DNA of 64,000 nucleotides from Rhodococcoides fascians NBRC 12155 = LMG 3623 (lineage in GTDB: Bacteria > Actinomycetota > Actinomycetes > Mycobacteriales > Mycobacteriaceae), in the NCBI RefSeq assembly GCF_001894785.1, contig NZ_BCWW01000017.1, positions 55,648 to 119,647 on the forward strand, read 5' to 3'. The position numbers were made by a program, and so were the translations under genes. Each line of letters begins with the position of its first letter. Within the stretch, counting starts at the first letter, position 1. Below the pieces are notes generated by a model. That model saw only the letters and a program-made list of their open reading frames with translations, was not told the origin of the DNA and did no database searches. Shown here piece by piece: positions 51,116-60,676 of the stretch.

Positions 51116-54100
51116 GTGACGTCACCGACTCCCAACCGCGGCCACATGTGGTCGATGGACAACATCCGTCCACGCCTCGAGCAGCTCGGCGGCTTCAAAG
51201 CCACATCGAGTACCCAGTTTCAGGCGAGATGCCCCGTTCACGACGACCGTCACGCTTCGCTGTCTGTCACCTGGACTCCGGGCCACCACGGTTCTGGAAT
51301 GGTGCTGCTGCGGTGCCATGGCTGCTCAGCGACGGCCGCAGAAATCGCCGAGCGTCTCGATATCGGTGTGTCCGATCTGTTCGACGAACCCTTGCCGAGT
51401 CGGGATCCGAGCGCACCGCGTGTCGGTAGATCCCCGCAGCAACGGGCAGCGGGCAAACGACGTGGGCGTCTGGGGCGTCTGCCTGCTCGGATTGCCGGTC
51501 CGATGCCGGAGCCCGAGGTCGAGCACTCTTGGTCGGAAGTTGCGCGCTATCCCTACACCGATGCCGACAGCGTATTGGTGCAGGAGGTCATCCGCGAGGA
51601 GTGCACCTCGTGCGGCGTCAAACACAAACGATTCCGGCAGTTGTTCGTCGGTCCGAATCGCACGTACGTCAAACGTAAGCCTGCGGTGTTCACTCCGGTC
51701 CTGTTCGCGATGCCGCAGCTGCAAGCGGCGCTGTCGGCCGGCCAGCCGGTGTGGCTGCTCGAGGGCGAAAAGGATGTCGAGACCGCGATGCGTCTCGGTC
51801 TGTGCGCGACCACGAATGCCCAGGGTGGCCTGAACTTTCCGCCACAGCTCGCCGAGGTGTTCGCCGGTGCCGCAGTGCGCGTTGTGCTCGATCGTGACGC
51901 CGCAGGATACGAGCGCGGCATCGAACTGGCGTCGCTGCTCGGCGCAGTTGATGCCGAGGTACAACTGCTGCTACCCGGCACAACAGATGACAAATCAGAC
52001 TTCACAGATCACGTCGAGGCCCAGCTGTGGGATCCGGACGATATGTGGAACGGGTTGATTCCCGTCCATGTCGGTGAGGTTGCGGCACATGCTGCGCTGG
52101 CCAAGCTGCGCGGCAAGGCCGCCGAGGTCGAAAAGGCGGCTCAGGAAGCGGCTGCGCGTGCCGAGCGCGGGCGAGTATCAGGTCACCAGGATGAGTGCGC
52201 AGACGAGATCCGCCTCGCTGGGCGCTGGGCCGTCGAGGCGGAGCGCCTGTTCGAGCCGTTGAGCGAAGCCGTCGATGCGGTGCGTAGTTTCGCTGCCGCT
52301 GAGGGCACGAAGTGGTCGCAAGAAGCGGTCGATGCCGCTACCGCTGTGTGGCGTACTGCCCGCACGGCTGCCCGTGCCGCACACGATATTTCGCGCACTC
52401 CGATTCCACCGCTGCTGCACGACGAGGACGAGCACGACGCGGTGCCGCCGGCGACCGGATCCAGCCACATCGACGCCGGTGAATCGACACATCCGCTCCC
52501 TGACGGACCCCGACTGCACCTGGTCGGGGCGGCCACCCGCGGCGCTCAGATATCTGCACCGACGTATCGGGTCGTAGAGGGAAGCCTCGTCGAAATCGTC
52601 ACCAACCGAGATGGCGAGCAGACCGCCAAAATGGTGCTCAGCATCGATGCTCGGATCGTGGAGATGGAATACCTCGAATCGCAGGACGACGGCCTCGACG
52701 TCGACGCACCGACCCTGCTCGGACGCGAAGATATCGTCGGGCAGCGGGAAGCCAATCCGCCGTCGCCCGAACAGCTTTCCGCTGTCGTCATCGGGTACAC
52801 CCATCCCGATACGGGCGAGTTCATGCGTATGCGGGTGGACGCACAGGACTATCGGGACTGCACCTGGGCGGATTCTCTTCCCGGGCCGCCGACGTACGAC
52901 TCCAAACCCTCTGGAATCGCCAAACTTCGCGACGCCCTGAAAGTGGCGGGTGGAGTGACGATTGCCCGGACGGTTCGATTCCGTTCCACCGGTTGGCGTA
53001 AGGACCGAAACGACGAGTGGTTCTACGTGCACGCGGGTGGCGCTATCAGTGCTGCCGGTGCCCGTGTTGCGCCGGTTCTGCTCAGTGGACCGCTCTCGCG
53101 TTACGACCTGCCGTGCCCGATCGCCGATGCACCTCGATTGCGTGATGCCTTCATGGTCGATTCGGGATCGATGCTGACGCGTCTGCCGGTGCGAATCGCT
53201 GCTCCGTTGCTCGGGCACGTCTTTCGCGCGGCCTTGGGACCCAACCCCTGGGTTCTTTCGCTCATTGGTTCGCCCGGTTCGTACAAGACCTCGATCGCGT
53301 CGATCGCGATGCATCACTTCGGTGAGCTGTGGGATCGTCGGCGGCCGGCATCGTCGATGTCAGGTAACGGTGACACTCTCAATGCGCTTCGCATCAAACT
53401 GAATTCGTCGAAAGATGCGCTGTACTGGGCCGATGATGTCGCTCCCACACGAGACTGGGGGGCTGCACAGAAAGCGCTCGAAGAGTTCGCGCGCATGGTC
53501 CACAACGGCGAACAACGGAGCCGTTCCAGTCGCGACGGGTTGAGCATCCTCGACGGCACCGCCCCCCGATCGTCCGCGATGGTGACCTCCGAGGTCATGC
53601 CTCGACCAGGGTCCGGCGCTCAGCGCATGTTGGTGGTGCCGTTGCAGTCCGACGAGATCGAACTCGACGAGCTGATTCGACTCGACAGTGAGCAGTCTCG
53701 ACATGGACGCGCCCTGCTGATGGCCTCGTTCCTGCAGTGGTTGTGCCCCCGCCTCGAGGAACTGCGGGAAAAGGTCTTCAACGAGGGCGCGCACTACGCC
53801 GAGGGCTTACGTGAGCAGGGTGAGACCGTGCGCCAGGCCGAAGCGGTCGGTGCAGTGTGGGCAGGGTGGCAGGCGTTCACCGCTTTTCTGCTCGATGTCG
53901 GCGCGCTCGATGCCGATGAGGTCGAGCAAGTTCTCGACGTCGTCGACGGCGGATTGCACGACGCGGTCGTCGCTGCGGCCGATCCCGATCTGCCTTCACG
54001 TACCGGGGCGCGGGTGCGCGAGCTCCTTGCGCACGCACTGCGTACCGGGTTGGCCTACGTCGACGACGTTCGTACCGGTGAAGCACCCGACCGCCCGCTC

Positions 54101-56488
54101 GCCGGCCGGTTGGGGTGGCGACGGACGTTGGTCTCGGACTATCAGGACGTCAAGAAGTACCGCGAAGACGCACGCGGGATCCGGTTGGGGTACGTGCTCA
54201 CCGACCCCGGACCACGCGACGGTGAAGCGCAGCTGTTGATCGAATCGACTGCCCTCGAACAGGTTCTGAAAGCCGCGGCATCGACGATGTCCGATGCTCC
54301 ACAGATCGATCGAGGCACGGCGCTGCGGGCCCTCTACGACGAGGGAGTTCTGATCGCCGAGGAACGCGCAGGCAAGACACCCCGTTACACCGTCCAACGC
54401 ACCATCCATTGTGAGGAACGGCGGCAGCGGATGACCGCTCTCCGTCTGTGGGCGATCCTCGGCGACGGCCCCGACGACGGTCAGATCGGCATCTTCGACG
54501 CTGATGGCGGACCCGACGATGCACCGGACGGTACGACACCGAGCGACGTTCCGGGTTCGACCTCCGCAGTGGCCGACCTCGCGACGTTGTTCTCGGTATC
54601 GAACAGCGACACCTCATCGACGACGGGCAGCTCTCGTGCCAACGACGCGGAAGCTACGTCTGACAACTCCGAACAGGAGGACATTCCAGTGGGAAGCTAC
54701 CCCGATGCCGAGGGCCATATCGCTGTGGCAGAACATATTTCGCCGAGCGTCCCGTGCGTGAAGTGCGGAGTGGGCTCGGGCCTTCGCTTCGATGGCCACG
54801 TTCTGCACGCGCAGTGCTGGTTCGGAAGCACAGCTGCCTCCCGCGCTGCACTGGTTGCCGATACCGCAGCCGCAGCGAAGCCGCCTGCACCCGCCTCCAC
54901 TGGCCCGCGGCCGTCGAACGAACCTGCTCGTCGAGCTGCTTCCGAGGCCGCCGAGTCGAGTGCTCCTACGGTTGCGCAACCCAGTGCGCCGCTCGAGACC
55001 ACGCAGCCTCGGCGTTCAGCTCCCGCGAAGACCGCGGCCAACCCGTTCGCTGCCCCTGCCGCCGTCCTGGACGTCGATGGCATTTGGATGCCCGACGGAA
55101 GTCGAATCAATTTGCCACAGAACATCTCTCACGTCGGTCATGTCGCCGCGCTGGTGCAGGAGCTGCGTCTGGGCACTCAGACTTCGTCGTGGCAGAGCGA
55201 ACCGGGACAGATCTGGGTGACCGCGGCGATGACCGAGAAGTTCGGGGTGGATCTGAGCACGCTGAGCGACGATCCGTCGCAGCGACGCAAAGACGTCGGC
55301 GAGGCCACTGCCGGCACAGCGTTCGTCACAGATGCAATCGCCGACGGTTGGACCCTGGGCAAGCCCGGTGACCGGCTCGGTGCGTGGACCCGTGTGTGGC
55401 GCACCCAGGGCGAGCACCGCGGTGTGTGGGTCGTCCTGGCTGCCGGCATGAACGCCGATCCACGCGATATCCCTATTCTCGGAGACCGACCGTCCCCGAG
55501 CAAACTCGCGCGTCGATTGTCGCTGTTCGCCAGCGCGTTGAAGATGCCGTGGGTGATCACCCCGCAGTCCACAGGTTTCGACCTGATGATCTCGACTCGA
55601 TTCAAGGACCGCGAGCGGATGTTCGGGGCACAGACTCCCGTCGGCCCGGCCACCATCAGCTCCCTCGAGGACGATTACGCATGGTCCCGCAAACCGACCA
55701 GCGACGAGACATCGATGATCTACGTCCACGCGTACGACCGAGGAGGCTCGCATGCTGCGGGAATCGCCGGTTTGGAGATGCCGATCGGATCGGCCACTCA
55801 TCATCCAGACGGGCGAGCGTTCGACAAGAAGCTGCCGGGCTATTGGCGGGTAGAGGTTCCCGAGGCAGGGGACTGGCGCATCCCACATCCATTGATGCCT
55901 CTCGGCGGCCGGCCGGGCCTGCTGTGGGTGACCACACCGAGTCTGCAGGTCGCCGGAGAACTCGGCTACGAGCTCGAACCTGTCGAGGCCTACGTGTGGA
56001 ACGAACATGGCCGAGTACTCGATCCGTGGTACGAGCGAATCCGGGACGCACGAACAGCTTTGGACGTCGACGACGTCGACGCTCAGTTGGCCAGAGATCT
56101 GCTCAAGGGCGTCTACACGCGCACGATCGGCCAGATGGGGTCCTCGGTTCATATGACCGGACGAGCAGGTTTCTCGCCTGAGCGACGCCATCACATCATC
56201 GCCAAAGCGCGGGCGAACATCACTCGTCGCATCGTCAAGATCGGCACCGTCTCCGACCGGTGGCCGGTGGCCATCACGAACGACACGGTTCTCTACACCA
56301 GCAACGATCCGGATCCGATCGCGTCCTGGCCTGGGGAGGACAAGCAGCTCGGTCGAGGGTTCGGCCAATACAAGTGGGAGGGCTCCGCTCGACTCGGCGA
56401 TCATCTCGAGTTCCTCGTCGGTGGCCGCTACAAGGGCAAGGAAGCGCTGACGATGAACTGGGATGCCACGACAGGCAAGGGGGAATAG
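51116..56488 (+). CDS. Giant primase-helicase replication protein
   Basis: 1790 residues from GTG 51116. Domains: CHC2 zinc finger (CPVHDDRHASLSV; Cys39, His42, Cys67, Cys70), TOPRIM primase (WLLEGEKD with Glu216; VVLDRDAAG with Asp259 and Asp261), a middle DUF927-like helicase with Walker A LIGSPGSYKTSIAS (about 715-728) and Walker B-like LYWADDVAPT (about 770), a second zinc-finger-like CVKCGVGSGLRFDGHVLHAQ (about 1220), then about 450 C-terminal residues (GYWRVEVPEAGDWRIPHPLM; TPSLQVAGELGYELEPVEAY) reminiscent of Tap-type telomere-associated replication proteins. Likely the plasmid replicase. The next gene, Tpg-like, follows after three bases. Confidence 0.85.
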   Translation: MTSPTPNRGHMWSMDNIRPRLEQLGGFKATSSTQFQARCPVHDDRHASLSVTWTPGHHGSGMVLLRCHGCSATAAEIAERLDIGVSDLFDEPLPSRDPSAPRVGRSPQQRAAGKRRGRLGRLPARIAGPMPEPEVEHSWSEVARYPYTDADSVLVQEVIREECTSCGVKHKRFRQLFVGPNRTYVKRKPAVFTPVLFAMPQLQAALSAGQPVWLLEGEKDVETAMRLGLCATTNAQGGLNFPPQLAEVFAGAAVRVVLDRDAAGYERGIELASLLGAVDAEVQLLLPGTTDDKSDFTDHVEAQLWDPDDMWNGLIPVHVGEVAAHAALAKLRGKAAEVEKAAQEAAARAERGRVSGHQDECADEIRLAGRWAVEAERLFEPLSEAVDAVRSFAAAEGTKWSQEAVDAATAVWRTARTAARAAHDISRTPIPPLLHDEDEHDAVPPATGSSHIDAGESTHPLPDGPRLHLVGAATRGAQISAPTYRVVEGSLVEIVTNRDGEQTAKMVLSIDARIVEMEYLESQDDGLDVDAPTLLGREDIVGQREANPPSPEQLSAVVIGYTHPDTGEFMRMRVDAQDYRDCTWADSLPGPPTYDSKPSGIAKLRDALKVAGGVTIARTVRFRSTGWRKDRNDEWFYVHAGGAISAAGARVAPVLLSGPLSRYDLPCPIADAPRLRDAFMVDSGSMLTRLPVRIAAPLLGHVFRAALGPNPWVLSLIGSPGSYKTSIASIAMHHFGELWDRRRPASSMSGNGDTLNALRIKLNSSKDALYWADDVAPTRDWGAAQKALEEFARMVHNGEQRSRSSRDGLSILDGTAPRSSAMVTSEVMPRPGSGAQRMLVVPLQSDEIELDELIRLDSEQSRHGRALLMASFLQWLCPRLEELREKVFNEGAHYAEGLREQGETVRQAEAVGAVWAGWQAFTAFLLDVGALDADEVEQVLDVVDGGLHDAVVAAADPDLPSRTGARVRELLAHALRTGLAYVDDVRTGEAPDRPLAGRLGWRRTLVSDYQDVKKYREDARGIRLGYVLTDPGPRDGEAQLLIESTALEQVLKAAASTMSDAPQIDRGTALRALYDEGVLIAEERAGKTPRYTVQRTIHCEERRQRMTALRLWAILGDGPDDGQIGIFDADGGPDDAPDGTTPSDVPGSTSAVADLATLFSVSNSDTSSTTGSSRANDAEATSDNSEQEDIPVGSYPDAEGHIAVAEHISPSVPCVKCGVGSGLRFDGHVLHAQCWFGSTAASRAALVADTAAAAKPPAPASTGPRPSNEPARRAASEAAESSAPTVAQPSAPLETTQPRRSAPAKTAANPFAAPAAVLDVDGIWMPDGSRINLPQNISHVGHVAALVQELRLGTQTSSWQSEPGQIWVTAAMTEKFGVDLSTLSDDPSQRRKDVGEATAGTAFVTDAIADGWTLGKPGDRLGAWTRVWRTQGEHRGVWVVLAAGMNADPRDIPILGDRPSPSKLARRLSLFASALKMPWVITPQSTGFDLMISTRFKDRERMFGAQTPVGPATISSLEDDYAWSRKPTSDETSMIYVHAYDRGGSHAAGIAGLEMPIGSATHHPDGRAFDKKLPGYWRVEVPEAGDWRIPHPLMPLGGRPGLLWVTTPSLQVAGELGYELEPVEAYVWNEHGRVLDPWYERIRDARTALDVDDVDAQLARDLLKGVYTRTIGQMGSSVHMTGRAGFSPERRHHIIAKARANITRRIVKIGTVSDRWPVAITNDTVLYTSNDPDPIASWPGEDKQLGRGFGQYKWEGSARLGDHLEFLVGGRYKGKEALTMNWDATTGKGE

Positions 56489-56491
56489 CCA

Positions 56492-57142
56492 ATGGCCGGG
56501 CGCAAGCATGCTGGCTTCAAAGAGAACCTGGAAGCAGACGAACGCCGACGCAGCTCACTGTTCCAGGGCTTGACGGGCAGGCGTGGTGCCGATGTCTCCG
56601 GCAAGGCCGGCACCACCCCTGACATGCGTGGGATGCTCCTCGCCGCGTACGGCCCGGGCACTCGGGGCGGGGTGAACACTGCCGCAGCTGCGCGCGATCT
56701 CGGAGTCTCACGTCGTACGGTGGAACGCTGGGTTGCCGCCGAGGGACGCCAGCGAATCTCGAAGCCGAAGGCCGAGACTCTGAGCAAGCTCACCACCAAG
56801 TCGCGGCAGGCAGCGACGACGCAACAGGGCCGGCGCGCCGCCATCAAAGCTGTCCGAGAGAGCAAACAGGGCAAGTCGATCGCCAAATACGGTGCGCGCG
56901 TACAGATCAAGGGCCGACAAGGCGTCGCCGGTGGGGGAGGGTTCTACATTCGCAATCGTTCCATCCAGATCCCCCCGGATCAGAGTGGTATGTCGCCATC
57001 CGATGTCGAGTCGATGTGGTCGGCGTACGAACGCGGCGGCGACAAAGCGCTCTCGAAGTGGCTCAGCGGCTACGCCAGCGATCGGTACGTCGACGGATGG
57101 ACCTTCGAGAGCATCGACAACATCTCCATCGACCCGGTCTGA
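56492..57142 (+). CDS. Tpg-like telomere terminal protein
   Basis: 216 residues. A basic N-terminus, an HTH (AARDLGVSRRTVERWVAAEG, about 66-85), then SKLTTKSRQAATTQQGRRAA and a C-terminal domain ending LSGYASDRYVDGWTFESIDN, which parallels the end of Streptomyces Tpg (terminal protein covalently bound to telomere 5' ends). Starts three bases after the replicase stop, so co-translated. Together with the Tap-like C-terminus of that protein it points to a linear replicon. The nucleophile (Ser, Thr or Tyr) cannot be assigned. Confidence 0.72.
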   Translation: MAGRKHAGFKENLEADERRRSSLFQGLTGRRGADVSGKAGTTPDMRGMLLAAYGPGTRGGVNTAAAARDLGVSRRTVERWVAAEGRQRISKPKAETLSKLTTKSRQAATTQQGRRAAIKAVRESKQGKSIAKYGARVQIKGRQGVAGGGGFYIRNRSIQIPPDQSGMSPSDVESMWSAYERGGDKALSKWLSGYASDRYVDGWTFESIDNISIDPV

Positions 57143-57245
57143 CCATAAGAGTCTGCGAGTTCAGGTGTTCGGAGTGTCCGGTGCAACCGCTACGGTATCG
57201 GTGGAATCGCGCACGGCAGCGCTCTGCAGGAGGGATCAGAAAGAC

Positions 57246-57371
57246 ATGTTCGAGACCAAGTCTCAGCAGTGGAAGACCCGCGTCGTTTCTGCGTTGGCGG
57301 GTCTGATCCTCGTCAGCATGGCTGTGCAGGCCAAAATGGGATACGGCGTCTTTCTCGGACCACTCCATTAG
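57246..57371 (+). CDS. 41-residue single-helix membrane ORF
   Basis: ATG 57246 behind AGGAGG (about 12 bp away). SQQWKTRVVSALAGLILVSM forms one helix with a basic inner side; the end (GYGVFLGPLH) is short. Six bp before the next gene. No family. Confidence 0.5.
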   Translation: MFETKSQQWKTRVVSALAGLILVSMAVQAKMGYGVFLGPLH

Positions 57372-57377
57372 AGCGAC

Positions 57378-58016
57378 ATGAACCCGAAGCGGCCGCGGTG
57401 GACCAAACGACAGCTCGAGGTCGCATTCACCGCGTGCTACGGCCCCTTGGTCAACGGTGGTGTCGATATCGACTATGTCGCAGCGGCATTCGGGGTGACT
57501 CGCCGTACCGTTCAGCGTTGGCTGCAGGGCTCACCTCGCGCTCGAGCGGCCATTCCCGTCCGCCGGTTGCAGCAACTTCAATTTCCCCTTCCTGAAATCC
57601 GACGTGTCGAACAGCAGACCCTCGACAATGCACGAACTGTCTTGACCGGGCTCGATCTTCCCCGTGGCCGCGGTGTCCGCAAGGAATGGCGAGAGCGACG
57701 ATGGCTGGACCCCCATGTCGTGGCGATCCTCCGTCCCCACGGCTCTCCGGACCTGCGGCAGGTAGCGATCGCCAGAGGCGCACCACGCCCCGTCGCGGCA
57801 CTACATAAGCGGGGCCCGCTCGATGACTTCGTCACCGTTCCCACCCGTTTCCACGCCGACGCCCTCGTCGGTGAACTGCTCGACCGCGTCGGCCCATGGC
57901 GGCTCTATCCGGACGACCGTGTCGTCGAGCTCGGCCGAACCCGCGTGTGGGCCGCATGGGCACCACCGATCGACCTACCCGCTATTGCCCGCGGTGCGGG
58001 CCTACTCGACAACTGA
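57378..58016 (+). CDS. HTH protein beside the Tpg-like gene
   Basis: 212 residues. An N-terminal HTH, VDIDYVAAAFGVTRRTVQRW, is similar to that of the Tpg-like neighbour, followed by a basic region (RRVEQQTLDNARTVLTGLDL) and an alpha/beta C-terminus with RFHADALVGELLDRVGPWRL. Possibly a second end-binding or replication protein. No named family recognised. Confidence 0.65.
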   Translation: MNPKRPRWTKRQLEVAFTACYGPLVNGGVDIDYVAAAFGVTRRTVQRWLQGSPRARAAIPVRRLQQLQFPLPEIRRVEQQTLDNARTVLTGLDLPRGRGVRKEWRERRWLDPHVVAILRPHGSPDLRQVAIARGAPRPVAALHKRGPLDDFVTVPTRFHADALVGELLDRVGPWRLYPDDRVVELGRTRVWAAWAPPIDLPAIARGAGLLDN

Positions 58017-58116
58017 TCAGCCTCGACCGCCGTACCCACGCTCAGTACTCGTATCCGCACCCATGACTGTCCTGTGTCGCCGCGACGAGAGAATGTCAAA
58101 GAAAGAGTGAATCGCG

Positions 58117-59001
58117 ATGAATCGCAACAACAACTGGAACTCAAGCCTGTATATCGCTGCTGTTCCGCTCGGGCTTGCTGCCGCCTACCTAGTCGTGTGT
58201 TGGCCTTTCGAGGCATTAGTCTCGGTTCAGAGGCATCTCGGTACCGGATCCGAGGTAGTCACCGAGTCGACCCCGCCGACGATGCCCGGCGCTCAAATTG
58301 GCTTCCTAATTCTCTTCTTCGCCGCAGTTGCCGGTCTCGCTCTCGTCGCGGCGGTGCGCCGGTTCATCGAACCGAACGAGACCGAACCGAACAGCTTCCC
58401 TGGGACGTGGCGAGCGCGGACGCTGATGAGTGCAGGATTGTTCCCCATCGGCCTGTGCATGGCCTCGTTGCTGTCCCCCGAGGATGCCGAAAACCTTTCG
58501 CGCACCAGTGACTACGGCAACCCGGCACAATGGTGGAACAGTGCGCACCTTCTCGTCGCCGGCTTGGCCGAGGAACCGTTCTTCAGTGCGCTTCCGGTCT
58601 TGTTGCTCTTCGGGGTCGTCGGACTGGTCTGGCGCGTCCAGCCGTGGATGCTCGGCATCGTCATCGCGAGCTCAGCTCTGTTTCGAGCCTCCATCCATCT
58701 GTACCAGGGAACAGGGCAAGCGTTGTCGGCGTTCGTATGGGGCGCTGTGGCCGTCTACGTCTACTATCGACTCCGCAGTCTCACGGGACTCGTTCTGGCC
58801 CATACAGCTTGGAATGCATTCGTCATTGCGAACAATGGTGACTACACCGCGGCTCAGATAGTGATCGGCGGGTGTATCGCATTCACCGCCCTGTGGTCGA
58901 TTTACCGACTGTCGAACACACCCACCCTCAAGCACGCCGATCTAGCACGCCCGACGGCAGCGGCCGGCCACTTTTCGATCACCACCAGCGAAGGACATTG
59001 A
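58117..59001 (+). CDS. CPBP family intramembrane metalloprotease
   Basis: 294 residues with about eight helices. The catalytic Glu pair is in VAGLAEEPFFSALPVLLL, His in RASIHLYQGTGQALSAFVWG and a second His/Asn in LAHTAWNAF, the CPBP (Rce1/Abi) pattern. These proteases process prenylated or peptide substrates or confer bacteriocin immunity. Shares its TGA with the next ATG (TGATG), so it is an operon with the DUF2637 gene. Confidence 0.85.
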   Translation: MNRNNNWNSSLYIAAVPLGLAAAYLVVCWPFEALVSVQRHLGTGSEVVTESTPPTMPGAQIGFLILFFAAVAGLALVAAVRRFIEPNETEPNSFPGTWRARTLMSAGLFPIGLCMASLLSPEDAENLSRTSDYGNPAQWWNSAHLLVAGLAEEPFFSALPVLLLFGVVGLVWRVQPWMLGIVIASSALFRASIHLYQGTGQALSAFVWGAVAVYVYYRLRSLTGLVLAHTAWNAFVIANNGDYTAAQIVIGGCIAFTALWSIYRLSNTPTLKHADLARPTAAAGHFSITTSEGH

Positions 59002-59621
59002 TGAGGAATCTGACAACCATCAAACGTTGCGCGGTGATCGGCAATGCGGTGATCGGTATCAGCGCCTTCACAAAGAGCGGAATATCGTTGTGGCAGCTCG
59101 CTACTGCCAGCGGATACCCGGCAACACTGGGATGGGTTCTGCCACTGGTGCTCGACGGAATGGTAATCCTCGCAACACTCATGCTCGTCGTCGACGCCTC
59201 ACACCGCTGGTTCGCGTGGGCCTTGCTGATTCTCGGGTCGATCGCATCGACGGCCGGCAACATCGTGCACGTCTCGATGGTGGACTACAGCTCGACCTTC
59301 ACCGTGGCCGCGCTGGCCGCTGCTGCGCCGCCGCTGGTGCTGCTGGTCACCACGCACCTGATGATCCAGCTGGTCCGACTCGAAGCATCAGCTGTAGACG
59401 ACAGCACCGACCAGCGTCACTCGGCCCCGAACAGCTCCACAGAGGCCGAAACAGCCGTTCTGTGTGTCCACGTCCTGAAACTGGCCAGCGAAGGCCACGA
59501 GCACGCTGCAGTGGCCACCAAGACCGGGCTACCCATTGAGGTCGTCGACGCAGTCATCGCAGCCGCCGAGGACGAACTCCAGATCGGCTCTGAGGAGGAT
59601 CGATACCTCGCCCCGGCATGA
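59001..59621 (+). CDS. DUF2637 (SpdB-like) membrane protein
   Basis: 206 residues. Four helices (about 8-28, 42-62, 70-92, 102-124; for example LGWVLPLVLDGMVILATLML) as in DUF2637/SpdB proteins of actinobacterial conjugative plasmids, which aid plasmid spread within mycelia. The C-terminal cytoplasmic tail contains HAAVATKTGLPIEVVDAVIA, a small HTH-like unit. Coupled to the CPBP gene. Confidence 0.82.
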   Translation: MRNLTTIKRCAVIGNAVIGISAFTKSGISLWQLATASGYPATLGWVLPLVLDGMVILATLMLVVDASHRWFAWALLILGSIASTAGNIVHVSMVDYSSTFTVAALAAAAPPLVLLVTTHLMIQLVRLEASAVDDSTDQRHSAPNSSTEAETAVLCVHVLKLASEGHEHAAVATKTGLPIEVVDAVIAAAEDELQIGSEEDRYLAPA

Positions 59622-59634
59622 GTTCCCCGTCGGT

Positions 59635-60636
59635 CTACTTCATTCGCGAGCTCAGTTCGTCGAAGAATGCTGCGAGCATCGACGGCGCGTCGGGGCTCTC
59701 GAACTCTTTGCCCCCGAACCGATAGACCTCGTATCCCGCTAGCCGGAGACGTCGGTCTTCGGTGACCATCTCGGCGTACAGCTGCGTGCTGGCGCGGCCG
59801 TCTTCGTTGGCGTAGTGCTGACGACCGTCGACCTCGATGACGACGCGTTTTCTTGCACTGAAGAGCAGCAAGAAGTCCATGCGTTGGCGTTCGAGGGGAC
59901 TGCTGCCCTTGCGTTGATACTTGGTGTACGGGTCGTAGTGGAGGTAGACCTGCGGGATCAGAGCGGGAATACCGAAGCCGTGCTCTCCGTATCGACGTGA
60001 GTAGACGTCCAAGACCATCCGCTCGGGTTCGTTCTTACCGAGGCTCTCTCGCAGCCGTTTGTACAGTGACCGCCCGACATCGCGATCGTCCGTGTCTGCC
60101 ATTGCTTGGTGCTCACGCCACCACTGAATCAGCTCCTGAAAGGACAGGCCGGCCTCGGTTATCGGTCTGTCGTAGACCAGGCAGAACTCAGCATTCTTGG
60201 TGATCAGGATGTCGTTGCTGACCGCGTCGCGGAGCACCATCTCCGGTTTGGGACCATTGGCCGCGAAAATGAGGTTCTTTGCGGGAGAATCGACACCGCT
60301 GGAGCCCTTTTCGTACTCTGCGATCAGCACCGCGAGCCCGTGGTCCGCGACGTCGCATTCTGCAAGCACGCGACGCGCCAGTGCGACGAGCTGGGGGATC
60401 TCGAATCCTACGAGGTAACCATCGATCAGCGACCGCTTGGTGTCGGCCTCAACCGGGGTACCTGTACCTGCCCACGTCAGGTCGAGTTCGTCGGGTAGGA
60501 CCACTTCGAGGGCGGCTCGCGAGAACCCATAGATCAAGGTGTCCTCGATCGCCGACCTGAGCGTTCTGGTCGACACGATCACCCGTCGCGGCGGCTCCTC
60601 CGAGAGGCCGGCCGCAAGTGAATCCCAGAAGCTCAT
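59635..60636 (-). CDS. Putative nuclease: AbiJ-like N-terminus and PD-(D/E)XK C-terminus
   Basis: 333 residues. The N-terminus, PRRVIVSTRTLRSAIEDTLI and then IFAANGPKPEMVLRDAVSND plus AEFCLVYDRPITEAGLSFQE, resembles the NTD found in AbiJ-type defence proteins. The C-terminus, RQRMDFLLLFSARKRVVIEV then DGRQHY, is a restriction-endonuclease fold (Asp254, Glu268-x-Asp270) with LRLAGYEVYRFGGKEF, as in DUF559/Vsr-like nucleases. Likely an antiviral or anti-plasmid nuclease. Convergent with the DUF2637 gene; upstream is a small gene on the same strand with a 40-bp gap. Confidence 0.72.
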   Translation of the reverse strand: MSFWDSLAAGLSEEPPRRVIVSTRTLRSAIEDTLIYGFSRAALEVVLPDELDLTWAGTGTPVEADTKRSLIDGYLVGFEIPQLVALARRVLAECDVADHGLAVLIAEYEKGSSGVDSPAKNLIFAANGPKPEMVLRDAVSNDILITKNAEFCLVYDRPITEAGLSFQELIQWWREHQAMADTDDRDVGRSLYKRLRESLGKNEPERMVLDVYSRRYGEHGFGIPALIPQVYLHYDPYTKYQRKGSSPLERQRMDFLLLFSARKRVVIEVDGRQHYANEDGRASTQLYAEMVTEDRRLRLAGYEVYRFGGKEFESPDAPSMLAAFFDELSSRMK

Positions 60637-60676
60637 CGGTCAGAGGCTCCGCGGGCGGCCATGTTGAGCGGAGCGC

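Noticed and set aside
55016..56509. 497-codon minus frame inside the replicase
   Set aside because: Antisense shadow of the C-terminal part of the replication gene.
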